Assembly: GCA_902788555.1 (NCBI GenBank)
Contig: CADAKQ010000008.1
Coordinates: forward strand, 1 to 64,000
Length of the DNA: 64,000 nucleotides
Origin: an uncultured Lachnospiraceae bacterium
GTDB lineage: Bacteria > Bacillota > Clostridia > Lachnospirales > Lachnospiraceae
Direction of reading: 5' to 3'
This document shows, in pieces, positions 9,557-17,448 of the stretch. The translations under genes and the position numbers were made by a program. The number at the start of each line of letters is the position of its first letter. Position 1 is the stretch's first letter. The notes below the pieces were generated by a model that saw only the letters and a list, made by a program, of their open reading frames with translations, had not been told where the DNA came from and made no database searches.

Positions 9557-10660
9557 TTACTCGGCATCTGTTCCTGTTGCTTCGCCCGGTACTGCGTTTT
9601 CCACTACAAATGCGGCAACCTTATCAGCCAATGTATAATATAATACATCCTCTTCTGAATAAATTTCTGCGAAGGCATCCTCATCAGTCATATTGTAGCT
9701 GTCCATCATCTTTTTCTTATATTCCTTGATTTCATCATCCGTAACTCTTATATTTTCAGCCTTTGCTATGGCACAGACAACACATTTCTCTTTCATAAAG
9801 TCCTCAGTTATCTGGCTTACATAGTTTCTGAATTCATCCTCGGAGGAAAATCCATAATAAACGGTTACATAGGTTGCAAGGTCATAGCCGTAGTTACTTG
9901 CCTGAGATTCTACATTTTTCACAGTTTCATCAATAAGCTCTTCCATTTCCTTTGTAGGATATTCGCTGATTGTGGCATTATCAACTACAGTTTGCATAAC
10001 ATTTGATTTATTGGTATTGTCATCGTTTGCTAAATAGTTTTCTTCCATTCTGTCTCTTAGAGACTGTTCATATTCAGCTATGCTTGAAGCATCAGTATAT
10101 GAAGCAACAAACTCATCGGTATATTCAGGATATACAGTTTCCTTTATAGAATTAAGTGTTACTGCAAATACGGCTTCCTTTCCTGCCAAATCAGGATTGA
10201 GACTGTAATCATCAGGAAATGTGGCTGTTACATCAAATTGGTCGCCGACCTTGTGGCCGACAATCTGTTCCTCAAAGCCTGCGATAAAAGTTCCGGAACC
10301 GAGAGTTAAGTCATAGCCTGCTCCGCCGGAATTACCGCCTTCAAATTCTTCACCATCAACACTACCCACAAAGTCTATATTTACTGTATCACCATCCTTG
10401 GCAGTTCCTGAAGTCACATAGTTTGTTGTTGAATAAGTTGAAAGAAGACTGTCAACCTGTGACTGTATCATTTCATCCGTTACCGTTGTCTTTGTAGCCT
10501 CATAGGTAACTCCCTTATATTGATTTAAGGTACAGTATGAAGAATACTTATCAATCATTTTATCAAGCTTTTTATCATTATTCTCCTTGCCACAGCCGCC
10601 AAGTAAAGCAAGTCCCATGGCGAGGACAAGTACTCCGCTTATTTTTTTCATCTTTTTCAT
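9557..10660 (-). CDS. Trigger-factor-like FKBP-type peptidyl-prolyl isomerase lipoprotein
   Basis: A 367-aa lipoprotein with signal sequence and lipobox LLGGC (Cys23). It carries an FKBP-type domain (about residues 85-175, DGDTVNIDFVGSVDGEEFEGG through VFAVTLNSIKE) followed by an alpha-helical region like the trigger-factor C-terminal chaperone domain. The ribosome-binding N-domain of true trigger factor is replaced by the lipid anchor, so it should fold exported proteins at the outer face of the membrane. Start and signal peptide agree. It is transcribed alone and convergently with the sirtuin. Confidence 0.88.
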   Translation of the reverse strand: MKKMKKISGVLVLAMGLALLGGCGKENNDKKLDKMIDKYSSYCTLNQYKGVTYEATKTTVTDEMIQSQVDSLLSTYSTTNYVTSGTAKDGDTVNIDFVGSVDGEEFEGGNSGGAGYDLTLGSGTFIAGFEEQIVGHKVGDQFDVTATFPDDYSLNPDLAGKEAVFAVTLNSIKETVYPEYTDEFVASYTDASSIAEYEQSLRDRMEENYLANDDNTNKSNVMQTVVDNATISEYPTKEMEELIDETVKNVESQASNYGYDLATYVTVYYGFSSEDEFRNYVSQITEDFMKEKCVVCAIAKAENIRVTDDEIKEYKKKMMDSYNMTDEDAFAEIYSEEDVLYYTLADKVAAFVVENAVPGEATGTDAE

Positions 10661-10805
10661 AATTAATCTTCCCTTCCATATTATTATGTGATAAATTATA
10701 CTTTAAATTTATAACACATTTTGAAATAAAAATAAAGTAGCTTTTGGGTTAAATTCATACTAAATTCATACTTTTACACATTTTCTTGAGTCAAAAAACA
10801 AAAAA

Positions 10806-10852
10806 TAACAATATCTTGTAAAAAATTCAGAAAAAAGCACAATATTTAGTAG
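10806..10852 (+). promoter_or_regulatory. NrdR operator (two boxes) upstream of nrdD
   Basis: Two NrdR-box-like 16-mers, at 10806-10821 (core CAATATCTTGT) and 10837-10852 (core CAATATTTAGT), lie exactly 31 bases apart. That is three helical turns, the spacing known for NrdR sites. The second box overlaps the -35 element (TAGACA, 10850-10855). This predicts repression of nrdD-nrdG when dATP/ATP-bound NrdR is present; nrdR itself is not in this window. Confidence 0.8.
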
Positions 10853-10878
10853 ACAAAGTAAAATCATGGTGCTATAAT
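10850..10878 (+). promoter_or_regulatory. nrdD promoter
   Basis: TAGACA (10850-10855) and TATAAT (10873-10878) with a 17-base spacer form a near-consensus housekeeping promoter about 50 bases before the nrdD start. Its -35 is covered by the second NrdR box. Confidence 0.75.
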
Positions 10879-10928
10879 AAATTCTTGCAGGGGGATGAGC
10901 TTCCCTAAAAATATTTAGGAGATGTACT

Positions 10929-13055
10929 ATGAAGGTTATTAAAAGAGATGGTCATACCGTAACCTATGATCGTTCAAAAATTGTTACCGCCATTCAGAAG
11001 GCAAACGCTGAGGTTGAAACATGTGAGAAAATCTCAGATGAGAAAATTGAAGAAATCGTACAGGGGATTGAAGCAAAAAATCGTAAGAGAATGTTGGTTG
11101 AGGACATTCAGGACATAATCGAGCAGAAGCTTATGGATGATCGTAAGTTTGTGCTTGCAAAGACCTACATTATATATAGATATACAAGAGAGCTTGTCCG
11201 TAAGGCCAATACTACAGATGATTCCATATTGAGTCTTATTCAGAATCGAAATAAGGACGTTATGGAAGAAAATTCCAATAAAAATGCAACGGTTGCTTCA
11301 ACTCAGAGGGATCTTATAGCAGGTGAGGTTTCAAAGGATCTTACAAGAAGAGTTCTTTTACCGGAGAAAATTTCAAAGGCACATGATGAGGGAGCGATTC
11401 ATTTCCATGATGCAGATTATTTTCTTCAACCGATATTTAACTGCTGTCTTATCAATATAAGTGATATGCTTGACAATGGTACGGTTATGAACGGCAAGCT
11501 TATCGAAAGTCCTAAGAGCTTTCAGGTTGCATGTACTGTCATGACTCAGATTATTTCATCGGTTGCAAGCTCACAGTATGGTGGACAATCTGTTGATATA
11601 AAATGTCTTGGCAAGTATCTCCGCAAGAGCTACAACAAGTATAAAGGAAGGCTTGTTGAGGAGTATGGTGATAAGATTGACGATGAAATACTTGAGCAGA
11701 TGGCACAGGAGAGATTAAACGATGAGCTTCGTTCCGGTGTACAGACTATTCAGTATCAGATTAACACTTTAATGACTACAAACGGGCAGTCACCATTTGT
11801 TACGCTTTTTCTTAACCTCGACCCACAGGATGAGTATATTGAGGAAAATGCAACTATTATAGAGGAAATTCTTCGTCAAAGACTTGAAGGAATTAAAAAT
11901 GAAAAGGGTGTATATGTAACTCCTGCATTCCCTAAGCTTGTTTATGTTCTTGATGAGCATAACTGCTTAAAGGGAGGAAAGTATGATTATATAACCAAGA
12001 TGGCTGTTAAGTGTTCTGCCAAGAGACTTTATCCGGATTATATCTCTGCAAAGAAGATGCGTGAGAATTATGAGGGAAATGTATTTTCACCTATGGGCTG
12101 TCGTTCCTTCCTCTCACCTTGGAAGGATGAGAACGGTAATTATAAGTGGGAAGGACGTTTCAATCAGGGCGTTGTAAGTCTTAATCTTCCTCAGATTGGT
12201 ATTCTTGCTAAGGGTGATGAGGAGAAATTCTGGAAGATACTTGATGAAAGACTCGAGCTTTGCTACGAGGCACTTATGTGCAGACATAATGCATTGATGG
12301 GTATTACATCGGATGTAAGCCCGGTGCATTGGCAGTATGGTGCTATAGCAAGACTTAAAAAAGGTGAAAAGATTGATCCGCTGCTTTTGAATGGATACTC
12401 GACTATTTCACTCGGATATATCGGTGTGTATGAGGCAACAAAGCTTATAACGGGTGTCAGCCATACTGAGCCTGAGGGTGAAGCCTTTGCTATTAAGCTT
12501 ATGAAGAGACTTCGCGAGGCTTGTGAAAAGTGGAAGGCAGAAACAGGACTTGGATTTGGACTTTACGGTACACCTGCTGAAAGTCTTTGTTATAGATTTG
12601 CAAGAATCGACCAAGAGAGATTCGGCACGATACCGGATGTTACCGACAAGGGCTATTATACAAATTCTTATCACGTAGATGTACGTGAGAAGATAGATGC
12701 CTTCAGTAAGTTTAGATTTGAAAGTCAGTTCCAGAAGATTTCTTCCGGCGGTGCAATCTCTTATGTGGAGATTCCAAACATGAGAAACAATCTCGAGGCA
12801 CTTGAAGAGGTTGTCAGATTTATATATGATAACATCCAGTATGCAGAGTTTAATACTAAGTCCGATTATTGTCATGTATGCGGATTCGATGGTGAGATTA
12901 TCATCAATGATGATAATGAATGGGAATGCCCACAGTGTGGTAATAAGGATCATTCCAAGATGAATGTAACAAGACGTACCTGCGGATATCTCGGTGAGAA
13001 TTTCTGGAATGTAGGTAAGACTAAGGAGATAAAGGCAAGAGTTCTTCATCTTTAA
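10929..13055 (+). CDS. nrdD: Anaerobic ribonucleoside-triphosphate reductase
   Basis: A 708-aa class III reductase that makes dNTPs from NTPs in anaerobes using a glycyl radical. It has an N-terminal ATP-cone (about residues 1-95) that senses dATP/ATP, then the large barrel domain. The C-terminus has a four-Cys zinc site (CHVCG and CPQCG) and the glycyl radical loop RRTCGYLGENFW with the radical Gly near residue 686. Length is standard. AGGAG precedes the ATG. It is followed by a hairpin and then nrdG. It is the only ribonucleotide reductase in the window, fitting a strict anaerobe. Confidence 0.97.
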   Translation: MKVIKRDGHTVTYDRSKIVTAIQKANAEVETCEKISDEKIEEIVQGIEAKNRKRMLVEDIQDIIEQKLMDDRKFVLAKTYIIYRYTRELVRKANTTDDSILSLIQNRNKDVMEENSNKNATVASTQRDLIAGEVSKDLTRRVLLPEKISKAHDEGAIHFHDADYFLQPIFNCCLINISDMLDNGTVMNGKLIESPKSFQVACTVMTQIISSVASSQYGGQSVDIKCLGKYLRKSYNKYKGRLVEEYGDKIDDEILEQMAQERLNDELRSGVQTIQYQINTLMTTNGQSPFVTLFLNLDPQDEYIEENATIIEEILRQRLEGIKNEKGVYVTPAFPKLVYVLDEHNCLKGGKYDYITKMAVKCSAKRLYPDYISAKKMRENYEGNVFSPMGCRSFLSPWKDENGNYKWEGRFNQGVVSLNLPQIGILAKGDEEKFWKILDERLELCYEALMCRHNALMGITSDVSPVHWQYGAIARLKKGEKIDPLLLNGYSTISLGYIGVYEATKLITGVSHTEPEGEAFAIKLMKRLREACEKWKAETGLGFGLYGTPAESLCYRFARIDQERFGTIPDVTDKGYYTNSYHVDVREKIDAFSKFRFESQFQKISSGGAISYVEIPNMRNNLEALEEVVRFIYDNIQYAEFNTKSDYCHVCGFDGEIIINDDNEWECPQCGNKDHSKMNVTRRTCGYLGENFWNVGKTKEIKARVLHL

Positions 13056-13090
13056 GAAAAACGGGGAATGTCTAAATTAAGAAGCAATTT

Positions 13091-13130
13091 AATACCTAAG
13101 TCTTGAGTAGCTCAGGACTTAGGTATTTTA
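13091..13130 (+). terminator. Hairpin between nrdD and nrdG
   Basis: A 12-bp stem (AATACCTAAGTC with GACTTAGGTATT) and a 13-base loop followed by TTTTA. It is probably a partial terminator that lowers nrdG expression relative to nrdD, since no separate strong promoter is obvious after it. Confidence 0.7.
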
Positions 13131-13161
13131 GACTTATGGCATGATTGGGAGGAAACATAAG

Positions 13162-13698
13162 ATGAATTATGCGGATATAAAGAGGATAGATGTTGCAAAT
13201 GGGCCGGGTATAAGAGTTTCACTTTTTGTATCAGGCTGTACACATCATTGTAAGGGCTGTTTCAATCCGGAAACGTGGGATTTTGCATATGGCAGACTTT
13301 TTACCGAAAAAGAAATGGATGAGATAATAGAAGAATTAAGGCCTTCTCATATAAAGGGCTTTACCTTACTTGGAGGAGAACCCTTTGAATATGTAAATCA
13401 ACAGGGAGTTTTACCCTTATTAAGAAGGATAAAGGAGGAGCTTTCGGATAAGGATATCTGGTGTTACACAGGATATCTTTTTGACAAGGATATAAAGGAA
13501 AAAATGATGATTAAATGGCCGGAGACAAGAGAGCTTATAAAATATATAGATATACTTGTTGATGGTGAGTTTGTGGAGGATTTAAAGGATCTTAAGCTCC
13601 GCTTCAGAGGCTCATCCAATCAGAGAATTATAGATGTACAAAAATCCCTTGAAGCGAATGAGGTCATTTTGTGGGATCAGCCGCTTTCGATAGATTAA
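13162..13698 (+). CDS. nrdG: Anaerobic ribonucleotide reductase activating protein
   Basis: A radical SAM enzyme of 178 aa that installs the glycyl radical on NrdD. The iron-sulfur motif CTHHCKGC (Cys26, Cys30, Cys33; the NrdG-type C-x3-C-x2-C) follows GPGIRVSLFVSGC, and LLGGEPF binds SAM. I prefer the ATG at 13162, preceded by GGGAGG (13147-13152), over the upstream in-frame ATG at 13141, which has no ribosome site. The gene follows nrdD as expected and should share its NrdR control through read-through. Confidence 0.93.
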   Translation: MNYADIKRIDVANGPGIRVSLFVSGCTHHCKGCFNPETWDFAYGRLFTEKEMDEIIEELRPSHIKGFTLLGGEPFEYVNQQGVLPLLRRIKEELSDKDIWCYTGYLFDKDIKEKMMIKWPETRELIKYIDILVDGEFVEDLKDLKLRFRGSSNQRIIDVQKSLEANEVILWDQPLSID

Positions 13699-13767
13699 AA
13701 AAATATATTCGAAAAATTGATTGAATTTAATATATAGGAAAAGAAAGGATAGAGGAAGTAAAGAGGT

Positions 13768-14214
13768 ATGGAAAAGGAAGTTATAAAGATAACATATTTA
13801 TCGGACAAGATAGACAGGCTTGAATATATAGAAGGAAAATCAGATTGGATAGATCTTCGTTCTGCCGAGGAGGTAATACTTAAGAAGGGAGATTTCAAGC
13901 TTATAAATCTTGGAGTTTCCATGTGCCTTCCGGACGGATATGAGCTTATAATTGCACCGAGAAGCTCCACCTTCAAAAACTTTGGAATCATACAGACTAA
14001 TTCAATAGGTGTAGTAGATGAATCCTATGGAAAAAATTCATCAGAGGATGTGCTTATGATGCCGGTGCTTGCCATGAGAGATACCGAGATACATATAAAT
14101 GACAGAATATGTCAGTTTCGTATACAGAAACATCAGCCTCAGATAGTATTTGAAGCGATAGAAGCAAGAGGTGGACAGGCAAGAGGTGGATTTGGTTCGA
14201 CAGGAAAAAATTAG
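13768..14214 (+). CDS. dut: dUTPase-family nucleotidohydrolase
   Basis: A 148-aa trimeric dUTPase-like protein that would hydrolyse dUTP to dUMP and PPi. The five family motifs can be followed: WIDLRSA (motif 1, slightly divergent), PRSSTFKNFGI (motif 2; SSTF replaces the usual SGL), NSIGVVDESYGKN (motif 3), DRICQFRI (motif 4) and ARGGFGSTG (motif 5). The divergence in motifs 1 and 2 leaves room for a related substrate such as dCTP. Its place next to the nrd genes fits a role in deoxynucleotide pools. Confidence 0.85.
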   Translation: MEKEVIKITYLSDKIDRLEYIEGKSDWIDLRSAEEVILKKGDFKLINLGVSMCLPDGYELIIAPRSSTFKNFGIIQTNSIGVVDESYGKNSSEDVLMMPVLAMRDTEIHINDRICQFRIQKHQPQIVFEAIEARGGQARGGFGSTGKN

Positions 14215-14272
14215 ACTATAATAGTTAAAATAGTATTAGTGACAAGTGAGCGTGAAAATAAGGAGATAACAA

Positions 14273-15496
14273 ATGGGGAAAAATTGCATCGTTGCACAAT
14301 CAGGAGGACCGACAGCCGCGATAAATGCTTCGCTTGCCGGAGTTATATCGGCGGTAAAGGCAAGTGGAAATTATGATAAGCTTTACGGAGCGATTCATGG
14401 TATACAGGGAGTATTGAGAAAAAACTTTATGGATTTATCTGTATTCGATGAGGATTTTATTGAAAGACTTTCTGCTACACCGGCTATGTATCTTGGCTCC
14501 TGTAGATTTAAACTGCCGGATTATAAAGAAGATGAGCAGCCTTATAAAGATATATTTGGAGTATTTGAAGAGTATGATATAGCTGCTTTTTTCTATATAG
14601 GTGGCAATGATTCCATGGATACGGTAGCAAAACTTTCAGCATATGCCAAAAAAATCGGAAGTAACGTAAAAATAGCCGGAATACCTAAAACCATAGATAA
14701 TGATTTACTTGTAACAGACCATACACCGGGCTTTGGATCGGCTGCAAAATATGTCGCTTCAAGCATAAGAGAGATAGCATATGACACATATATTTATGAT
14801 GTGAAAAGTGTGACAATTGTCGAAATAATGGGACGTGACGCAGGGTGGCTTACCGCATCAGCAGCTCTTTCCCGAAATGAATTTTCAATGGCACCGCATC
14901 TCATATATCTACCTGAGGTGAATTTTGATAAGGAACAGTTTATCGTTGATCTAAAGAAAGAATTAGAAGAGCATAAAAATATAATAGTTGCCGTATCGGA
15001 AGGAATACATGATAAGGATGGAAATTATATAGCTGCTTCTACTGCGAAAGAGGATAAATTCGGACATGCCCAATTAAGCGGCGCAGGAAAGGCGCTTGAA
15101 TACCTCGTAAAAGAAAAGATAGGCGTTAAAGTACGTTCCGTTGAGATAAATGTCTTACAAAGAGCCGCAGGACACATGGCTTCAAAAACTGATTTGGAAG
15201 AATCCATAAACCTTGGCAGCTCGGCAGTCTCTTACACAGAGGCTGGTGAAACAGGATTTATGACTGTTATCAGACGTTTATCTGATGAACCATATAGTTA
15301 TGAAATAGGAAAAGCTGATGTATCCAAAATAGCCAATGAAGCAAAAAGTGTTCCTGTTTCATGGATAAACGAAGCAGGCAATGATGTAACTGATGAGCTT
15401 ATCACATATGTAAAGCCACTGGTTGAGGGTGAAGTTGACGGTTATTATAAGGATGGTATAGTCGAATATGTACCGATTCCTCATTTGGTAAAATAA
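14273..15496 (+). CDS. pfp: PPi-type 6-phosphofructokinase
   Basis: A 407-aa phosphofructokinase. GGNDS at residues 110-114 and PKTIDND at 138-144 place Asp at the position of E. coli Gly104 and Lys at that of Gly124, the combination that defines pyrophosphate-dependent enzymes. It should phosphorylate fructose 6-phosphate with PPi, a reversible glycolytic step that saves ATP in anaerobes. Asn in place of the first Asp of GGDDS is a small departure from the usual motif. It is monocistronic and lies upstream of the tRNA-Leu gene. Confidence 0.9.
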   Translation: MGKNCIVAQSGGPTAAINASLAGVISAVKASGNYDKLYGAIHGIQGVLRKNFMDLSVFDEDFIERLSATPAMYLGSCRFKLPDYKEDEQPYKDIFGVFEEYDIAAFFYIGGNDSMDTVAKLSAYAKKIGSNVKIAGIPKTIDNDLLVTDHTPGFGSAAKYVASSIREIAYDTYIYDVKSVTIVEIMGRDAGWLTASAALSRNEFSMAPHLIYLPEVNFDKEQFIVDLKKELEEHKNIIVAVSEGIHDKDGNYIAASTAKEDKFGHAQLSGAGKALEYLVKEKIGVKVRSVEINVLQRAAGHMASKTDLEESINLGSSAVSYTEAGETGFMTVIRRLSDEPYSYEIGKADVSKIANEAKSVPVSWINEAGNDVTDELITYVKPLVEGEVDGYYKDGIVEYVPIPHLVK

Positions 15497-15552
15497 AGTT
15501 TATAATTATATAAAATGGTATAAACTGCACGTGAATTGAATATTTGTTTTGA

Positions 15553-15581
15553 TTGACAATTATTTGCATAAATGATATTAT
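15553..15581 (+). promoter_or_regulatory. tRNA-Leu promoter
   Basis: A consensus TTGACA (15553-15558) and TATTAT (15576-15581) with a 17-base spacer, 15 bases before the first base of the tRNA. Confidence 0.8.
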
Positions 15582-15595
15582 TTCTTTTGTGTTTT

Positions 15596-15679
15596 GCAGT
15601 TGTGGCGGAATTGGCATACGCGCATGATTCAGGTTCATGTCCACTTACGTGGGTGTGGGTTCAAGTCCCATCAACTGCA
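15596..15679 (+). tRNA. tRNA-Leu (anticodon CAG)
   Basis: An 84-nt class II tRNA. The acceptor stem GCAGTTG pairs with CAACTGC and the discriminator is A. The anticodon stem CATGA/TCATG encloses loop TTCAGGT, giving anticodon CAG. A long variable arm (CCAC/GTGG) and a T arm GTGGG-TTCAAGT-CCCAT follow. CCA is not encoded. The last 25 bases are repeated at 18722-18746, so the 3' end served as an integration site and is kept intact by the element. Confidence 0.95.
15655..15679 (+). repeat. attL: 25-bp core repeat in the tRNA-Leu 3' end
   Basis: The T arm and 3' acceptor strand of tRNA-Leu. The same 25 bases recur exactly at 18722-18746, bracketing the integrase-bearing segment. This is the usual arrangement for tyrosine recombinases that target tRNA genes. 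Confidence 0.9.
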
Positions 15680-15810
15680 TGCTCCAAAACCGCATAAATA
15701 CGTGGCTTTTGACCGGATATTTGTGCGGTTTTGAATACTATTTTGAATACTTTTGAATACACTAAAAATAATGAACAAGGAGGAAGCTGGATCGTGGCAT
15801 TTTTCCTTTA
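15667..15810 (+). repeat. Left-end repeat block, copy A
   Basis: A 144-bp block starting in the att core and including the triple TTTTGAATAC arm sites. It is nearly identical (about eight mismatches by eye) to 18868-19011. These are probably the integrase arm-binding left ends of two related elements. Confidence 0.85.
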
Positions 15811-15838
15811 ATTGTTTTTAAAAAGAAGTATTATTATA

Positions 15839-15867
15839 TTGACATAAAATAAAATTTGGGTTATCTT
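15839..15867 (+). promoter_or_regulatory. Promoter of the antitoxin RNA
   Basis: TTGACA (15839-15844) and TATCTT (15862-15867) with a 17-base spacer. Transcription would start near 15875, just before the repeat array. A near-consensus -35 suits the high antitoxin expression that type III systems need. Confidence 0.7.
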
Positions 15868-15909
15868 AAAATTGCATAAGGAATTATGTACTATGGTTGC
15901 CGCCATGCG

Positions 15910-16032
15910 AAATGGGAACTTTATCAGATGGGAGCCCTACCATATAAAACAAATGGGAACTTTATCAGATGGGAGCCCTACCATATAAAACAAATGGGAA
16001 CTTTATCAGGCGGGAGCCCTACCGCGCAAAAG
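15910..16032 (+). repeat. 41-bp tandem repeat, three copies
   Basis: Units begin at 15910, 15951 and 15992. Copies 1 and 2 are essentially identical. Copy 3 differs mainly at the two arms of an internal stem. They form the body of the antitoxin RNA. Confidence 0.95.
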
Positions 16033-16039
16033 GCTTATA

Positions 16040-16070
16040 AGGAGCTGTGGGATTCCACAGTTCCTTTTTT
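16040..16070 (+). terminator. Terminator between antitoxin RNA and toxin gene
   Basis: AGGAGCTGTGG (16040-16050) pairs with CCACAGTTCCT (16055-16065) around a GATT loop and is followed by a T run. Its place between repeats and toxin is a defining part of type III loci. Confidence 0.92.
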
Positions 16071-16087
16071 ACTTATTATAAGGATTG

Positions 16088-16636
16088 ATGAAAATGCAAA
16101 AATTAGACTTATATTACATAGATTTAAAATATATACGAGACTTATCAAAGACTGATGATAATGTTATGTCCATATCTCCACAACGGTCAAAGGAAAACCG
16201 CCCATTTTTAGGTGTAATAACGGTTATCGGTGAACAACAATATTGTATTCCTTTGACCTCTCCAAAAGATAAGTTCAAAAATAAGAAAAGTCAGGTCGAT
16301 TTTATCAAAATATATGATGAATCAAAAAAAGAAGCTGACGGTCAACATAAACTAATTGGTATACTCAATATAAATAATATGATTCCTATTAACAATAATG
16401 TTATATACAAAGTAGACCTTAAAATACATACGAATGATTCGGCGGATATAAAGCATCACAAAGCACTTATGCAGAAACAACTTGCTTGGTGTCGTAATCA
16501 CGTTGATACAATTGTAAATCGTGCAAATAAAGTCTATAAGTTAGTCGTTAATGAGCCGGATAAAAATAAGAATCTTATAAAGAGAAGTTCAAACTTTAAA
16601 GCACTTGAACGTATATTATCTAAACGCTTTGAATGA
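16088..16636 (+). CDS. Type III toxin, ToxN/AbiQ-like endoribonuclease
   Basis: About 182 aa. Family landmarks are the N-terminal LYYIDLKYIRDLSKTDDNV, the RPFLGVITVIGEQQYCIPLTSPK block (the TSPK signature lies in the active-site region of ToxN), DFIKIYDE, and KLIGILNINNMIPI, with a helical C-terminal half (HHKALMQKQLAWCRNHVDTI). Characterised members cut RNA and block growth or abort phage infection unless held by their repeat RNA, which lies directly upstream here. ATGs at 16088 and 16094 are both possible; AAGGA at 16080-16084 is spaced better for 16094. CptIN-type members are known from gut Lachnospiraceae relatives, but I cannot settle the subfamily. Confidence 0.87.
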   Translation: MKMQKLDLYYIDLKYIRDLSKTDDNVMSISPQRSKENRPFLGVITVIGEQQYCIPLTSPKDKFKNKKSQVDFIKIYDESKKEADGQHKLIGILNINNMIPINNNVIYKVDLKIHTNDSADIKHHKALMQKQLAWCRNHVDTIVNRANKVYKLVVNEPDKNKNLIKRSSNFKALERILSKRFE

Positions 16637-16788
16637 TTAAAAAAACTCAATAGTCGTTACAATACCATTAAAAATGCTCAAGTGACATAAAGTAACACAA
16701 GAATAAAATAGAAAACCAGAACCTTTATTCTGGAAAAATGACAGACTTAGAAAGCATTAAAAAACTAACATAAAGAGGAGGATGCCAT

Positions 16789-17448
16789 ATGAAAGAAACT
16801 GATTATAGAAAAGTAAATGATAGAATAACAGAGATATTTTCGGTAAATGAGGAAGATGGTTTAGAAAGAAAATGTTATCAAATAGATAAGCAAAAAAAGG
16901 AGATTATTTGTTTTATCGAGGATAGTGATTATTTCGTTGATGCTTTTTATCTAGAAGGATTTACTTCTGTTCCAAAAGAGTTTTCTGAAAAAGGCTATAT
17001 ACCATCAGGAGTGCAGTATTATCTTAATGTGGCATTTAAGGATAAGAAAATTAATAAGTTTACAATATCGAAAGAGGATAAAAAAGATTACAGAAAGGTA
17101 AGACAAGGATATAATGTTACGATTCCATATACCGAGTTTTCCAAGTATAAAAAAGAAATGATGCGTATCGACTCAGAAAGAAAGGCTAATCGAAAAAATG
17201 CAACAGAGCATTTTTTGGCAACATTATTTCCAAAATATTTTCAGGTAGGGGAAGAATCAATAAATAGAAAGAAAAATCAATTTTTATCTGGTTTGGATAT
17301 TAACATTATTCCAAAATTGTCAAAAGAAGAATTAGCACAACTACAAGATTTTGTGTTTTGTATTTTGGATAATAAATATGTAGATGTAAGTAAAAAAATT
17401 AGTTTGATTTCACAATATAAGGAAAATGTTGATACATGGTATAATTGA
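16789..17448 (+). CDS. Unknown 219-aa cargo protein of the tRNA-Leu element
   Basis: A soluble, charged 219-aa protein with no membrane segment and no motif I recognise. Residues 1-120 look alpha/beta with aromatic-rich strands (YFVDAFYLEGF, VQYYLNVAFKDKKI). Residues 120-160 are basic and helical (KKEMMRIDSERKANRKNATEHF). The rest is helical and ends abruptly, overlapping the integrase start by 23 bases. An AGAGGAGG site lies upstream. It sits between the toxin and the integrase, so it may be defence cargo or an accessory integration factor. A C-terminal truncation by fusion of the integrase module is possible. No function is assigned. Confidence 0.75.
   Translation: MKETDYRKVNDRITEIFSVNEEDGLERKCYQIDKQKKEIICFIEDSDYFVDAFYLEGFTSVPKEFSEKGYIPSGVQYYLNVAFKDKKINKFTISKEDKKDYRKVRQGYNVTIPYTEFSKYKKEMMRIDSERKANRKNATEHFLATLFPKYFQVGEESINRKKNQFLSGLDINIIPKLSKEELAQLQDFVFCILDNKYVDVSKKISLISQYKENVDTWYN

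Larger units (their letters stand above)
15875..16070 (+). ncRNA. Type III antitoxin RNA (ToxI-like), three 41-nt repeats plus terminator
   Basis: Three head-to-tail 41-nt units (15910-15950, 15951-15991, 15992-16032) beginning AAATGGGAACTTTATCAG, followed at once by a rho-independent terminator and then by the toxin gene. This is the layout of ToxI/CptI antitoxins, where each repeat folds into a pseudoknot that inhibits one toxin monomer and terminator read-through sets toxin level. Units 1 and 2 carry ATGG/CCAT arms; unit 3 carries GCGG/CCGC at the same places, a compensatory change that supports the stem. A degenerate ATGG/CCAT pair at 15893-15906 may be a relic of a fourth unit. The subfamily (ToxI, CptI or TenpI) is not resolved. 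Confidence 0.85.

Noticed and set aside
15886..16155. An 89-codon open frame across the 41-bp repeats
   Set aside because: Its repeated peptide is only the 41-bp DNA repeat read through different frames (41 is not a multiple of 3), it runs through a terminator into the toxin gene in another frame, and the repeats show RNA-type covariation.
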